From Circinella umbellata (taxonomy: Eukaryota > Mucoromycota > Mucoromycetes > Mucorales > Lichtheimiaceae): a stretch of DNA of 64,000 nt. The number at the start of each line of letters is the position of its first letter. Positions within the stretch are counted from its first letter, which is position 1. Both the position numbers and the translations under genes were made by a program. This document shows positions 13,445 to 24,052 of the stretch, one piece after another. The notes under the pieces are model-generated. The model saw only the letters and a program-made list of their open reading frames with translations. It was not told where the DNA came from and did no database searches. Location: assembly GCA_025093555.1 (NCBI GenBank), contig JAIWNF010000045.1:62001-126000 (forward strand), read 5' to 3'.

Positions 13445-14780
13445 TGTTATTGTAGTGTTGTAGTGTTGTTCATGTATAATATATATAAAGACCAAAAAAA
13501 AAAAAAGAAAAAGGTAAAAAAAAAGGCACGCGCTCAACCAAAAGAAAAAATATATATCGCGAATTTCAAATTTTATAAAATAAAGCGCGCTTTAGCCGTT
13601 TCCCAAAAAACGCGGGCACGTGATCTAACAAAATCAAAAAAAAATATTCCCGTCTTTTGTTATGCATTGAGAAATGAGATCAATTTTAGTGCCAACTTTT
13701 CTTTCAGTAACAAATTTAATATGAATTCAAAGAAAAAGTATTGGGACGATTGAAAATTAAAAAGTTGATGAGGAATAAGAAAACGAATATGGTGTTATAT
13801 GTATTGAGTGGATGGGAGCATGTCAATTTTTAGATGTAATAATACAATCTATAGTATAGTGCGTCACATTATATATATTCTGTTCATCCGAGCATCTGTT
13901 TATATCTATTCAAGTATTGAACTGGAAAGATGTAGAAAATGTTCTAACAGTTTAAGAGCAGTACGTACATATATGACATGTCACAATTTTTATGTTATTG
14001 AGGCTCAATAATAGTAATATCAATTCATCATATCTTTCATTGCTTTGCTTAATATAAAGTATTGGCTTATTAAAATAATCATACTGTAATTATTTTGAAA
14101 AGAAGAGCTGTACGTAGCTTATGTACGTAACATTATAATTGATATTTTTGATGCCTCATTTCTTGTTGTTATTACTCTTTTTTTCTTAATAAAATATATT
14201 GAGAACAAACGTATAACTTTTATTTATCACACACTTAGTAGCTGTATGACCATTAACATTAAAAAGTTACTGGCTTTTAAGAACGTTGACAAGTTTATCA
14301 CTTTTTTGATATTCATTTATACCACGAGCATTTGCACTTTTACATTATATTTTATCGTTCTTGAACCGGTAAATCATTTTTAATATGAGTGATTAAAACT
14401 ATTAGGTAAGTAATGATCCTTTTTTTCTTCATTAATAACAAAACCATCCGTTAATTAAAAAACCGAAATAAAATAAAAATAATTGTCTTAAAAAACGACT
14501 TACAACAGACCTTCTAGTAATATTCTTAACGAAATGGATATATTGTTACTATTAAAAAAGTAATCAAAATAATAATATGCTTCTTGCCTATCCAGTGACA
14601 TTCGTCTCGTTTATTTTCAATAAGTTATCGTTGAGATCTATTTATCTAGAAGATGTCGATGTAGTTTTTTATTGTTGTCAAAAGTCCAATTCTGTTGTCA
14701 AAATGATTTTTTAAAGACTCTAAAAATGATATAAACATTGCATCAAACATGTTGACTTTTTTTTTTGGTCTCGTAATAAA
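13445..14780. other. Intergenic region upstream of separase
   Basis: Just upstream of the separase ATG are A-rich and G/C-mixed tracts (13490-13630), probably its promoter and 5' UTR. From 13750 to 14780 the sequence is AT-rich without protein-like frames. A short direct repeat TGTTGTCAAAA occurs near 14673 and 14693, and again near 16440. Nothing else is supported. Confidence 0.4.
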
Positions 14781-14782
14781 AA

Positions 14783-14793
14783 GATATAAATAG
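14783..14793 (+). promoter_or_regulatory. Candidate TATA box
   Basis: GATATAAATAG is followed about 40 nt later by a CT-rich tract (14815-14838), a common fungal core-promoter arrangement. It lies about 230 bp upstream of the candidate two-exon gene at 15025. Confidence 0.45.
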
Positions 14794-15024
14794 GGTCGAA
14801 TATAATCTTTATCATTTTCTTTTCACTCTCTCTCTTTTATAATTATCATCATACACTGAATACTACATATTGTACATCCTCGTTTTTTTTAACATTTCTG
14901 TCATCTTAGCCAGTCATGAAGCATTCTTGTATTGAATTTCTACTGGTTAAATGACGAATTGATTCTTTTTCCTATCCGGTCTTTCTTCTGGTACTACTCG
15001 TAGGCTATCCTGGCTTTTTTCAAG

Positions 15025-15480
15025 ATGTCTCTTCTGGTTAACAAGATCATCCTGAATAAGATCACTGTTTTTCAACTGCTATTTGGTTTCTTTTTAATGG
15101 TCAAGTGGGTTGTCAGTCTATATTTTCGTTACTGTCACTACTGGTTACAAGTGCCATTTATTACTTTTCAAACGATACATTGTTTAGAGTAAGTAATTAA
15201 TATGATTCTTTTTTTGGTAACGGATGATGATAAAAATTATGTCATATTCATATACAGAAGACTAACTTTGGATATATTTTTTTTCTCTGATTCATCGGGG
15301 GGGGGGTCCTTTGGACCTGCTCCATTTTTTTATACTAGATCCTTAGAAAGACAACGCTCGATAACCAAGAGCATTTATGTTGCTTCTTTCTGGATATTAA
15401 AATCTGTGAGCATGTTGTCAGAAGCTTCGGCTGACGACCTCATGCGTTGTGGGACGCACCGCCTCCTGGCGCAGGCATAG
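15025..15480 (+). CDS. Candidate two-exon small protein gene, unrecognised
   Basis: Exon 1 runs 15025-15188 and ends at a GTAAGT donor. Exon 2 runs 15258-15480 after a TACAG acceptor, and the joined frame encodes 128 residues. The N-terminal half is hydrophobic (FQLLFGFFLMVKWVVSLYF), which suggests a membrane segment. The C-terminal half is polar, with SGGGS encoded by a long G run at 15298-15307. A TATA-like box and CT tract lie upstream. Support is only splice signals plus an open frame; I recognise no family. A stable hairpin (15475-15533) overlaps the stop codon, and part of it recurs at 18508-18555, so this may instead be the body of a transposable element. Confidence 0.3.
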
Positions 15481-15533
15481 GGACCAGTTACTTCTGTCCT
15501 TCGGGACTTCTGTACACTGGAGTAGCCCTATGC
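15475..15533 (+). other. Long nested hairpin with cUUCGg loop (copy A)
   Basis: GCATAGGG (15475-15482) pairs with CCCTATGC (15526-15533). Inside it CCAGT pairs with ACTGG, and GTCC-TTCG-GGAC forms the apex, an exceptionally stable tetraloop in RNA. The central 36 nt recur with about four substitutions at 18508-18543. It could be a structured RNA or the end of a mobile element. Confidence 0.6.
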
Positions 15534-15540
15534 TTAAAAA

Positions 15541-16040
15541 CGTGTAAGTTAATTTTTTATTTTCTGCTTTTTTTGAAACTCCTGGGTAGCACTGGTATCT
15601 AACTTTTGAAAAAAAATGCTTTGGACCCTCATGTTATTATAATATGGTTATTACTTTTTGAATATTGTGACACGTGGTAGAGTTTCCCTTGTTGTAAAGT
15701 CTGTCAAAAATCAATCAAAAGAAAAAGGCAAAAGTAAAAGTAAAAGGGATAGAAAAGATCAAGATTTATTATTTTGCGGTTGAACCGCCCATATTTATAC
15801 GTACTTAAGTGGTCACATGACCACCCAAGGATCTAATTCTAAATCACGAATCACGTGAACCTTTTCTTTGGTCTGACCAAACGAAACTACCACACAACGT
15901 GTCAATTGGGGCCTTGTGCCCCGGCGTAATGAAGAGTGCGCCACCACAAGAGAAGGAGCCAATGCCAACAGGTCCCGCGTTCGAATCCCGTTCAAGTCCT
16001 AGCAAATTCCATTTCAAGTCCTTAAAAAATAGTCATTATA
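15541..16040. other. Spacer with short palindromes and a tRNA-like segment
   Basis: Beyond the hairpin this region contains two compact palindromes, GCGGTT-g-AACCGC near 15777 and GTGGTCA-ca-TGACCAC at 15811-15826. It then holds a GC-richer block (15880-15990) annotated separately as tRNA-like. No protein-coding frame is supported. Confidence 0.45.
15918..15990 (+). other. tRNA-derived relic or SINE head (B-box-like)
   Basis: CGTTCGAATCC near 15969-15979 matches the pol III B box (GGTTCGANTCC) at 10 of 11 positions. About 45 nt upstream, GGCG...CGCC can form a D-arm-like stem around an imperfect A-box-like element. The antisense strand translates to GIRTRDLL, a peptide characteristic of reading through the T arm of a tRNA gene. 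No acceptor stem or anticodon arm can be formed, so it is not a working tRNA. A short tRNA-derived element or decayed tRNA is most likely. Confidence 0.4.
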
Positions 16041-16044
16041 TATA

Positions 16045-16245
16045 GTTTTTTTTTTTTAAAAACTTCAAGAAAATGAATTTATTGGCGGCCACTGAATTAT
16101 GAGACAACAGTGGTTCATTATATATAGTTATATATCTGTTTGTTCAAATCTGTCATATTTACGTCTATTCAACCACTGTTATAATGAAATTTCAGTGGCC
16201 GTCAATAAAATTCACTTCAGATACTGTGAAGTCTTTAAAAAAATT
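16045..16245. mobile_element. MITE-like palindromic element (about 200 bp)
   Basis: The left part reads GGCGGCCACTGAA...CAACAGTGG, and the right part is its near-perfect inverse (CCACTGTT...TTCAGTGGCC). The inverted match extends outward through TGAATTTATTGG (from 16074) against the mirror ending at 16214, and further through TTTAAAAACTTCA (16055-16067) against TGAAGTCTTTAAA (16227-16239). The spacer is only about 45 nt and there is no coding capacity. Terminal inverted repeats without an internal gene are typical of a miniature inverted-repeat transposable element. The parent family is unknown. Confidence 0.65.
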
Positions 16246-16825
16246 ACTTTATAAATATTTGATCTCTAAGAGTCATAAAGAACACAAGATAATCCTCTAC
16301 TTACATTAATATACTACACAATATATGAAAACTATATATATATATACTAGTTGGATCGCTCTGTTTTTATCTTGATTTGTCTGATGGACTAAATATTAGG
16401 TGTGTATATCATAATCCAAAGATTCTACTACTGTTTTCTGTTGTCAAAAGTTAGTATCAAGTGTAAGACTGTTATCTATGGTTTGATTGCAGTAAAGTAC
16501 AGTGGATTTCTTTTGTTTCTTTATGCATTAGGGTACGTGATGAAAAGAGGGTGCATTTAGTTCTTACAAGCAATTAAAACAACATAGGACGTAAAGAACA
16601 AACGAAGATGAAGGTGATAAAATAGAACAGATACATTCAGTTTAGAAGATATGTTCATGATGTGTTGTGCTTAACAGACAGCAATCAAAATATATATTGC
16701 AAGAATTCTTTTATTCTATGCAAAAGTTTATTGTATAAATGCTGCACTTTTGTTCATTGCTTCCCGCCTATCTATCTCCTTAACCGCCGGTCCACTTCTT
16801 TTTATATATGTATAAAAAAAACAAA

Positions 16826-16840
16826 CGTATAAAAAGCTTC
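16826..16840 (+). promoter_or_regulatory. TATA-type core promoter box, first of two in this spacer
   Basis: TATAAAAAGCTTCACAT lies here, and TATAAAAAGCTT recurs at about 16960-16971. Nearly the same string (TATAAAAAGCTTTCACAT) precedes the CYSTM gene at about 48834. It therefore probably marks a real transcription start for the small spliced gene downstream (17212). Confidence 0.45.
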
Positions 16841-17211
16841 ACATATCTGTTTTATATAGTTTCGGTTTAAAATCATTCTTTCAATAGCTTAGATCCAGTG
16901 AGTTTACTTATAACTTATCTCCAATGTTAGAATACTAAGATAACCTGTAAACGTTAGTTATAAAAAGCTTCCTCATGGGCAGTTTAAGGAAGTGATTGTG
17001 GTACTGTGAGAAAAGTGGTGATAATAATTATAAACCTAGTAGTACCCATATATTCAAATTTATGTAATCATATTGACATGTGAGTTTTATTTTTCAAGGT
17101 TTTGTTGAAAGTTATAAACCTGGCTTTCCTGTAATATTAATTATGTTTCATATCTTTTTTCTCTTCAACAAATAGCTCTGGGCGCCTGTTCTAACATAAA
17201 AGCAATCCATA

Positions 17212-17480
17212 ATGAATGTAACAAAGGAGCAAGCACTTTGTATGTTTTATTGCGAAGAGCATACCAACGACAACGTTATCAGGCTAAAGAAACGCTTGGA
17301 AGGAATGAAAGATTTTGAACTTTGCTATCAAGATGAACCCACTCACCCAGTAATAGTTACGAAGATTGCGTGAGTCGAAAAACCAAAAAATTATCATTTG
17401 TATACCTCAGTGGACTGCACCGTCAAACAAGCTTGACTATCACAAAAAATAGCATCTATTTCATTCGATTCTATAGTTGA
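17212..17480 (+). CDS. Candidate small two-exon gene, unrecognised
   Basis: Exon 1 runs 17212-17369 and ends GC|GTGAGT. A 41-nt intron ends CTCAG at 17410, and exon 2 runs 17411-17480, giving 75 residues. The product starts MNVTKEQALCMFYCEEH and is charged and soluble-looking, with no signal peptide. Local GC content is higher than in the surrounding spacer, and a TATAAAAAGCTT box lies 240-380 bp upstream. A plausible 5' UTR acceptor (CAAATAG) lies just before the ATG. I recognise no family. Size and promoter resemble the CYSTM gene, but the cysteine-rich tail is absent. Confidence 0.4.
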
Positions 17481-18205
17481 ATATCAACATTATGGCAAAC
17501 AAATCTTTTCAAAAAATAAGATTAGTATTACTTACGTACTTATCCTATTTCTTTGTAGTCTAACTTTGTTTATTTGTCTTCGAAATAAAAACCAAATAGA
17601 CTATGATCGATTTTCTCGCCTTTGATTACGTATATAATATCTAGATTAATAATTTTGAATAAAATGAACATTATGATACGTAAGTACAAGTTAACCGTGA
17701 TTGTGATGGATATGTGCAAACTGTGTATATTATTATGTTGCATGCCAAAGAACAGAACATATAATATGAATTTTACTTATAAATAAAAAACAAAAAATGT
17801 ATTACATAATGAATAAACAAGTATAAAAAAGTACTGTAACAGTATTTAATTTACAAGTCAAAATTTTCTATAATATGAGAAAAAAAAATGGTGTGATAGC
17901 AAGTTGATACGTAAATAAAGCGTTAAATACATAATCATACTATGCACTATTAGTACATAGCAGTATACAATTCACAATTATCTCTACTATATATGCATTA
18001 ACTTACCATAAGCAAATTGAAAGGAAGCTGCCAGATTAATATTTTGACATGTTTAATAAACTTTAATGAGAACCACTGCTTTCATAGACAATTACGTATT
18101 TGATGATATACGTATATAAAAGTTACAAATATATAATACTTACCAAGTAAGACAGATCGATGCTTCTTCCCTCTCGAACACATCAACCTAAATTTGAAGA
18201 AAAAT
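17481..18205. other. AT-rich spacer without visible features
   Basis: This stretch is very AT-rich, with scattered ACGTA-type tetramers and no open frame of protein-like composition on either strand. Confidence 0.4.
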
Positions 18206-18214
18206 ATATTTATA

Positions 18215-18332
18215 TGGTTCCTTGTGGATGGTCTCTACCATACAACGGTGTTACGCAGCTTTTTTTTAAAAAAAAAAAAATAGTGAAAACATTACAACAC
18301 CATAAGGTTTGAGTATCCACGGGGGACCAGCC
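18215..18332. mobile_element. Foldback (inverted-repeat) element of about 120 bp
   Basis: The left arm GGTTCCTTGTGGAT...CGGTGTTACG is mirrored by the right arm, whose reverse complement reads GGTCCCCCGTGGAT...TGGTGTTGTAATG. The arms flank an A/T homopolymer centre (18260-18281). Pairing is imperfect but covers most of both arms. It is probably a non-autonomous DNA element; its target-site duplication is unclear. Confidence 0.45.
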
Positions 18333-18507
18333 AGAAACCTTGGATTGACCATCCGGTTCTATTCTACTTATTGGTTTAACGATCCGTTTTTCTTTTGATT
18401 ATCACTCCCATACTGTTTCTTTAAACGATTCTTTGGCTAACCAAGTTATTCTGTTTTAATGGCAAAAATGCGCTTTCATCTACTATTGTTTCATTTCCTT
18501 TGTTGCT

Positions 18508-18555
18508 TAGGGACCGGCTACTTTTGTCCTTCGGGATTTCTGTGACCCTATACTT
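18508..18555 (+). repeat. cUUCGg hairpin repeat (copy B, shortened)
   Basis: The segment starting TAGGGACC and containing GTCCTTCGGGAT matches copy A (15479-15514) at about 32 of 36 positions. Copy B lacks the 12-nt ACTGGAGTAG segment before CCCTAT. Weaker similarity continues downstream (CTGGGTA...CACTGG in copy A, CTGGGTAACACG in copy B). This points to a dispersed repeat family rather than chance. Confidence 0.55.
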
Positions 18556-18663
18556 AATCAATTTTAGTTTTCAAATTGGAAATTAATCCGCTGGGTAACA
18601 CGTCTTTTGTTGTATTTAACACTCTAAGTTATTTTCATTTTTTAGCAGCTAATAATAATTAAC

Positions 18664-21600
18664 ATGACCGAATTAGAATCAACAACCAATGGAGGACTAC
18701 CAGAACCACCAGCAACATCACAACTTTCAATATCCAACAAACCAAATAAATTATTAGCAACAAAACTTAACAAAGTACTTGGTTCTTCTGTTTCCGATGA
18801 TGCACGAATAAAAGCCGCTCTTACAGCATTATCAGACATTCCAGGTTTGGATGAGACAGACCTACGACGTAACTTACGTGGAACTATAGAAAAGAAAGAG
18901 ATTGAAGCAAATAAAAAGTTTTTGGAAGGTTTCTCTCGTGTTGTTGGGGTAATGAAAAAATGAAATGAAAGGAGTAAAAAAAAAAGCTCAGTAAAAAAGG
19001 CTAATAAGTCTATAAACAGCAACTAGAAACGTTAGAAAGCCAAGTTAAAGGAATGGGTATATCATGTCAAGAAATGAAAGGAAAGTTGGACAAAGCAAGT
19101 GAACAAACGGCAGAAATGATTGAACAAGCACATAACTTACAGGATCGAAGGTACAGAAAAATTAATTATTAGATATAATAAAAAAAAACTAAATTTACAT
19201 AATCAACTATTTTATGTATCATTTAGTTCTGCTTGTGATACACGACTTACAATTGTTGACAAGTTCTTGGAAAAGTTTACATTAAGTGAACAAGAAATCA
19301 GTACATTATGTTCTTCAGCTGTTCCCATTGATAATGAATTTTTTATTGCGTTGGATCATCTTAAACAAATCCATAGTGATTGTCGTGTATTACTTATGAC
19401 TCATAATCAACAAGCAGGGTAATAAATAAATAAAAAGGAAAACGATTTCTTTTCAAGATTTGGATACACGGGACGAAAAGATGGTGAATATTAACAGCAA
19501 TATCAACAAAATAAATAGATTACAAATTATGGAATCTATGGCATTACATCAAGAGACTGCATATGAAAAATTATACCGATGGACACAATATGAAAGTCGA
19601 GCATCATTTGGCCGGGATAGTATTGATGTTAGTACGCTCATGACAAAGGCTCTGCATGCATTAAGGCATCGCCCTGTATTATTCCAGTAAGTATAGTATA
19701 TATCATTTTTTGGGTTTATTCTACAAAATCAGGAATTTAATATTTGTATACTAAATCGACGAATAACTCATCTTTAATTATATAGAACTATTTTGGATGA
19801 TCTTGCTGTAGCAAGAAGAGAAGCAGTAGGACGCGCTTTTATTAATGCATTAACTCGTGGTGGTCCAGGTGGTACACCACGACCTATTGAACTTCAAGCA
19901 CATGATTCTTTACGATATATTGGTGATATGCTTGCTTGGATTCATCAAGCATGTGCAAGTGAAAAAGAAATGTTGGAAAGCTTATTCCAAAATGCACCTA
20001 ATGCGCGTAAAAGAGGTAATTTATTTATGAAAAAAAAATGTATACCTTGTTTTTAGTAGGGTCATAACTTATTGTCGTTTTTGCAACTTAGAAAATTCTG
20101 GGGATAGTAGTGATAGCAGCAAATCTGGTAGCGATAAAGAAGTTGAAGGAGATGGATCACATCATTCAATTATACATATTAATGACGCAATTGATGAATT
20201 ATTGGATTATGCTATGGAAGGAACCTGTAGACCACTTAAGGTATGCTATGATAAGAAGCTAAAGAGAAATGAATCATGATCACTTTTTTGTCTAAAACGA
20301 GATATAATTGAATATATATATATAGTCACGTATGGAACAAGTGCTTGTATTACAACCTGGGGCTATTACATCTTATCGTGTTGCCAACTTGATCCAGTTC
20401 TATTCTGTTACTGTTGGAAAACTACTACGCAAGAATGCAGGACTTGCAAAAGTACTTCATGAGTAAGTGGGATGGCATTGTATTGTTTTAATCGTTTACC
20501 TTTTACCCTTATTCTCATTTATCGCTAACGTGATTGAGGGGAAACATGAATCATTAACTTCTCTTAGCATCACTGATATGGCATACAAGTACTTTTTCAA
20601 AACATTGAATGCACAAGCTGATCGACTTCTCCAATCTGCAGATGTAATACTTTAATTTCTATTTATATATATAGATATTTTAGATAACAGTAGTTACTTT
20701 TAGATAATATGGATAACAAACAATTTAGCAGTTGCTGACTCATGACTCTTTTTATTTGAATAGCCTCCAACGCGAGAACTAACCATATCACCTGTTGTTC
20801 GTGAAATGACCTTACAGCTTGTGAGCTCCTTTTTTTGCATTGTATAATATGATATTTGTATTTATTTGTATTTCTGCTTTTACTGATATTGTTCTTCGGT
20901 TATATTATAGAAAGAAATCGTTTCGTCTTACGACTCTTCATATTTAATAGTTAGTGGAGAATCGGAAGGTTTACCAACCTTTAATTTTGGTGAAACATTG
21001 GATGCCATTGTTGACCCTCTTGTACAAATGTGTGAACTTTCAGTACAGAAATTCCCTACTGTAGAACGCGATGTTTATGTTGTCAACTGCATACAACATA
21101 TAGAGGCAGGACTTTATTCACCTTTTTATAAATAACCACAATGTTATAAATTAAGCTAATTTTTTTTTCTTTGAATCAAAATATAGACTGCTCTTTCATC
21201 ATATACCTTTACTGATAAAAAACGTGAAAACTTATCAGAAAGAACAAATTTTCTTTTACAAGAATTAGCTACTGAACAGGTGAATATGATAATGACATTT
21301 TAATGAATATTGTAAATAAGCCTGCAGGGACTAATTTTAAGACTTTTTCTCAGTATCGCGATTTATTGAATCAATCTGGATTATCTGAAATTGAGTACGC
21401 AGTGTGTAATAACGAACCTGATGTAAGCAATCAATTCTATCCAAACATTTTGCATGTGAAACATCTACTTAATCATGCTTTTTCTTTCCCAATGCATTAT
21501 TAGATACCTTTATCCAAAGTACCAAATATGGATACCCAATCTTTGACTGCAACATTAGCCAACCTTGACTCTTTCTTAATCACTATCAGTGCAGGAGCCT

Positions 21601-21794
21601 CTCCTGAGTTAAGAAAATTAACGAATTCTGAACACTATCATCAAGTTCAAGATAACGCTATTCGTATGTTATTAGATGCTTATAGACGGATACATGTTGC
21701 AGTGGAAGATCCCAAGAATGAATATGACAATCCAGATAGGATTTTACCAAGAACAATTGAGGAAATGGAAGCTATTTTCTCTTTTGCTTTATAA
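18664..21794 (+). CDS. COG6: Conserved oligomeric Golgi complex subunit 6 (COG6)
   Basis: Thirteen exons sum to 701 residues: 18664-18948, 19020-19150, 19227-19418, 19519-19686, 19786-20015, 20092-20240, 20326-20462, 20568-20643, 20764-20820, 20911-21105, 21187-21279, 21321-21422 and 21504-21794. Family blocks are clear: [47 protein letters not shown] and [19 protein letters not shown]6 belongs to the lobe B part of the COG tether, which captures retrograde vesicles at the Golgi. All introns have GT-AG ends except the one after exon 10, which appears to begin GC (GAG|GCAGGA at 21106) because no GT fits. Length and order agree with the family, so the gene seems intact. Confidence 0.93.
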
Positions 21795-22040
21795 TAGGAA
21801 AATGATACAAAAAAAAATTTACATATATATTACAAACGAAACGAGGGCTTCTTATTATAGTTAATAATATAAATAATAATAATGAAAAGTTTATAATATT
21901 ATAATGTGTAGCTAATTTATAAATGTATACAGTATATTACATAGGCAACAGAAAAAAAAATTACGGTTGCATAATTGGAACGGGTAAAAAAACAAAGTCC
22001 CAGGGAAAAGTGTTTTAGAAATAAAAATGATATGGTAGAT

Positions 22041-24052
22041 CTAGGGAACAGAATGAGTAGTAGCAGTGGTAGGCGGAAGAGAACTGGGACTAGTGGTAGA
22101 GTTCAAATTCTTTTGTTGCCCGTTTTCAAGACTCTCTTCATCAGATAGTCGTCGTTCATCTAAATCATGTGTTTTCAAATCTGGGTTTGCATTACAAGGT
22201 TTATTATACTGGAATGCTTCCTGATTTTTCCATTTATGCGGCAAATCTTTGAGGGCTCTAATAAACTCTTCGAACCATTTGCGAATACCAAGTCTTTCAA
22301 CGGCCAAAATCAAAGCTGTCACCAAACCAGCAAGGAATCCAATACCGTCATTGGAATAAGCAACAAGGGCAGCCATAGTGACCAGCATTACTGTCCAATT
22401 TTCTTTTTGTTTGACTTCATCACTAACTCCATTATTGATTGCACGAGCGGCAGAAGCAAGTTCTACTCCGGAAATAAAAAGCATCACACCCAAAATGGAA
22501 TTAGGAAAGACTTGAAGTAAACCAACAAGAGAACTTCCAAAAACGATACCTAGAAGCAATTTACCGAGCCCAAGAATTATGATGGATACTTCTGATCGAG
22601 CTCCAAACCGATACTGTCCTGCAAGTCCACCAGAACCGTGACTAAAAACAAATTTCCATTTTATATATATATTAATATATTTATTATAGTTCCCGTGTTC
22701 TTTTTCACATTATTTTTTTTTCTGTAAGTTAGCAACGTACCAGAAAGGCATTGAGCCAAACCAACATCCAATCAAGTTCATGCCGCCAACACTCATTGAA
22801 ATGGAAGCTGTATCAGCATGATAATTAGGAAATAGGTCGTCAATTAGAGCACTCAAGGCAATCACCGAGTTTAGACATGTTAACGGCAATTGTCCTATAC
22901 CCGCTCCACCAAAACCAGTACGAAATTGTTCAGGTGTTGGTCGAATAACAGTATCAGGATAATGGCCACCCGCAATTGGCCAAGACAAGCCAAGCGTATC
23001 ACGTTCAGTACCAAACATACGAATCAGTGCAAATATTAAGCCAATAATAAATAAAATCAAAGCACTGGGTATACGTGTACGATAACAAATAATGACAAAA
23101 ATAAATGAAAGCAATACCCAAGTATTGTTATCAGACCAATTGTCTGCATTGATCTTCCATGGTAAATCTTTTACGAGATCATGTGCTTTCTTAATTAACG
23201 AAATACCTGCACCCAATTGGATACCTAAAATTAATGACAGCACAATGATATTTGTACGTAGTCGAACGAAAATATAAAAAAAAAATGAATAATCTGCAAT
23301 TGTATATATAATGACAGTAATGCTAGTAATAAAATGAATTTACAGTACCTCTAATTGCACCAACCGGTGTATATGCGCCAACAAGGTGAATTGTACGAGT
23401 AGCTCCCAAGAAGAAAACAATAGCAGAAACACCTATTTTGTATTTATTTATGTAAATTTTATGCTGTTCTGTTTTATTTGTGTCACAATAAACATACGAT
23501 TTTCCCACACCATGAAAAAAGAAATATATATCTTATCATACCCAAACCAGCAGACATATTTTCTTCAATAGTCATATTGCTTGACAATACAGTAGCGGCG
23601 ATGGCTAGTCATGCAATTTTTTTTAGTGAAAAAAAAACACGCAATATGACGCAAGATGGCGTAATAAGTGAATATATGTACTATATAGCCTACTTACCTT
23701 TCATTGGCTGAACACACATGGGCACTTGAAATAAGAGACCAGTGAAGATATTATAAATTCCACCAAACCAAAGTGTACTGGTCAAGTTAATTTGACCACT
23801 CACTGCAAGCGAAATCATAATGGGTAAAAGCGTACCCAAATCACCTAAGCTTCCTGATAACTATAATATACAAAAACAAAAATAAAAGTTCGCGTTTTTT
23901 TTTTGTTTATTTCAGCAAGCATGATGATGAGTATTATTACTGTTATGTCAAACTAAAAAAATAAAGTTTCATTGATATATGCTATATACCTCATGTAAAG
24001 TCAAATTGCTTTTAATTCGCTTTGCACGTTCTTTAAATCTATCAGTAATCAT
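22041..24052 (-). CDS. MOT1-type molybdate transporter (sulfate-transporter-like)
   Basis: The gene reads leftward from ATG 24052 (MITDRFKERAKRIKSN) in about six to seven exons; the first ends at 23990 (GAG|GTATAT). It encodes a polytopic membrane protein with family landmarks: QVPMCVQPMK, SALIDDLFPNYHAD, SISMSVGGMNLIGCWFGSMP, GSGGLAGQYRFGARSE and GVMLFISGVELA. The cytoplasmic tail is charged and Ser/Thr-rich. There is no STAS domain, which separates MOT1/SULTR5 transporters from classical sulfate permeases. MOT1 proteins import molybdate for the molybdenum cofactor; that this one does so is inferred from family. A degenerate copy follows at 25847-27763 in the same orientation. Confidence 0.87.

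Noticed and set aside
13463..13753. Plus-strand 96-residue lysine-rich frame
   Set aside because: It lies in the separase promoter, starts in poly-A and has chance-like composition with no splice or homology support.
15813..15995. Minus-strand frame containing GIRTRDLL
   Set aside because: This peptide is the usual artefact of translating the antisense strand of a tRNA T arm, so it was treated as a tRNA-like relic and not a protein.
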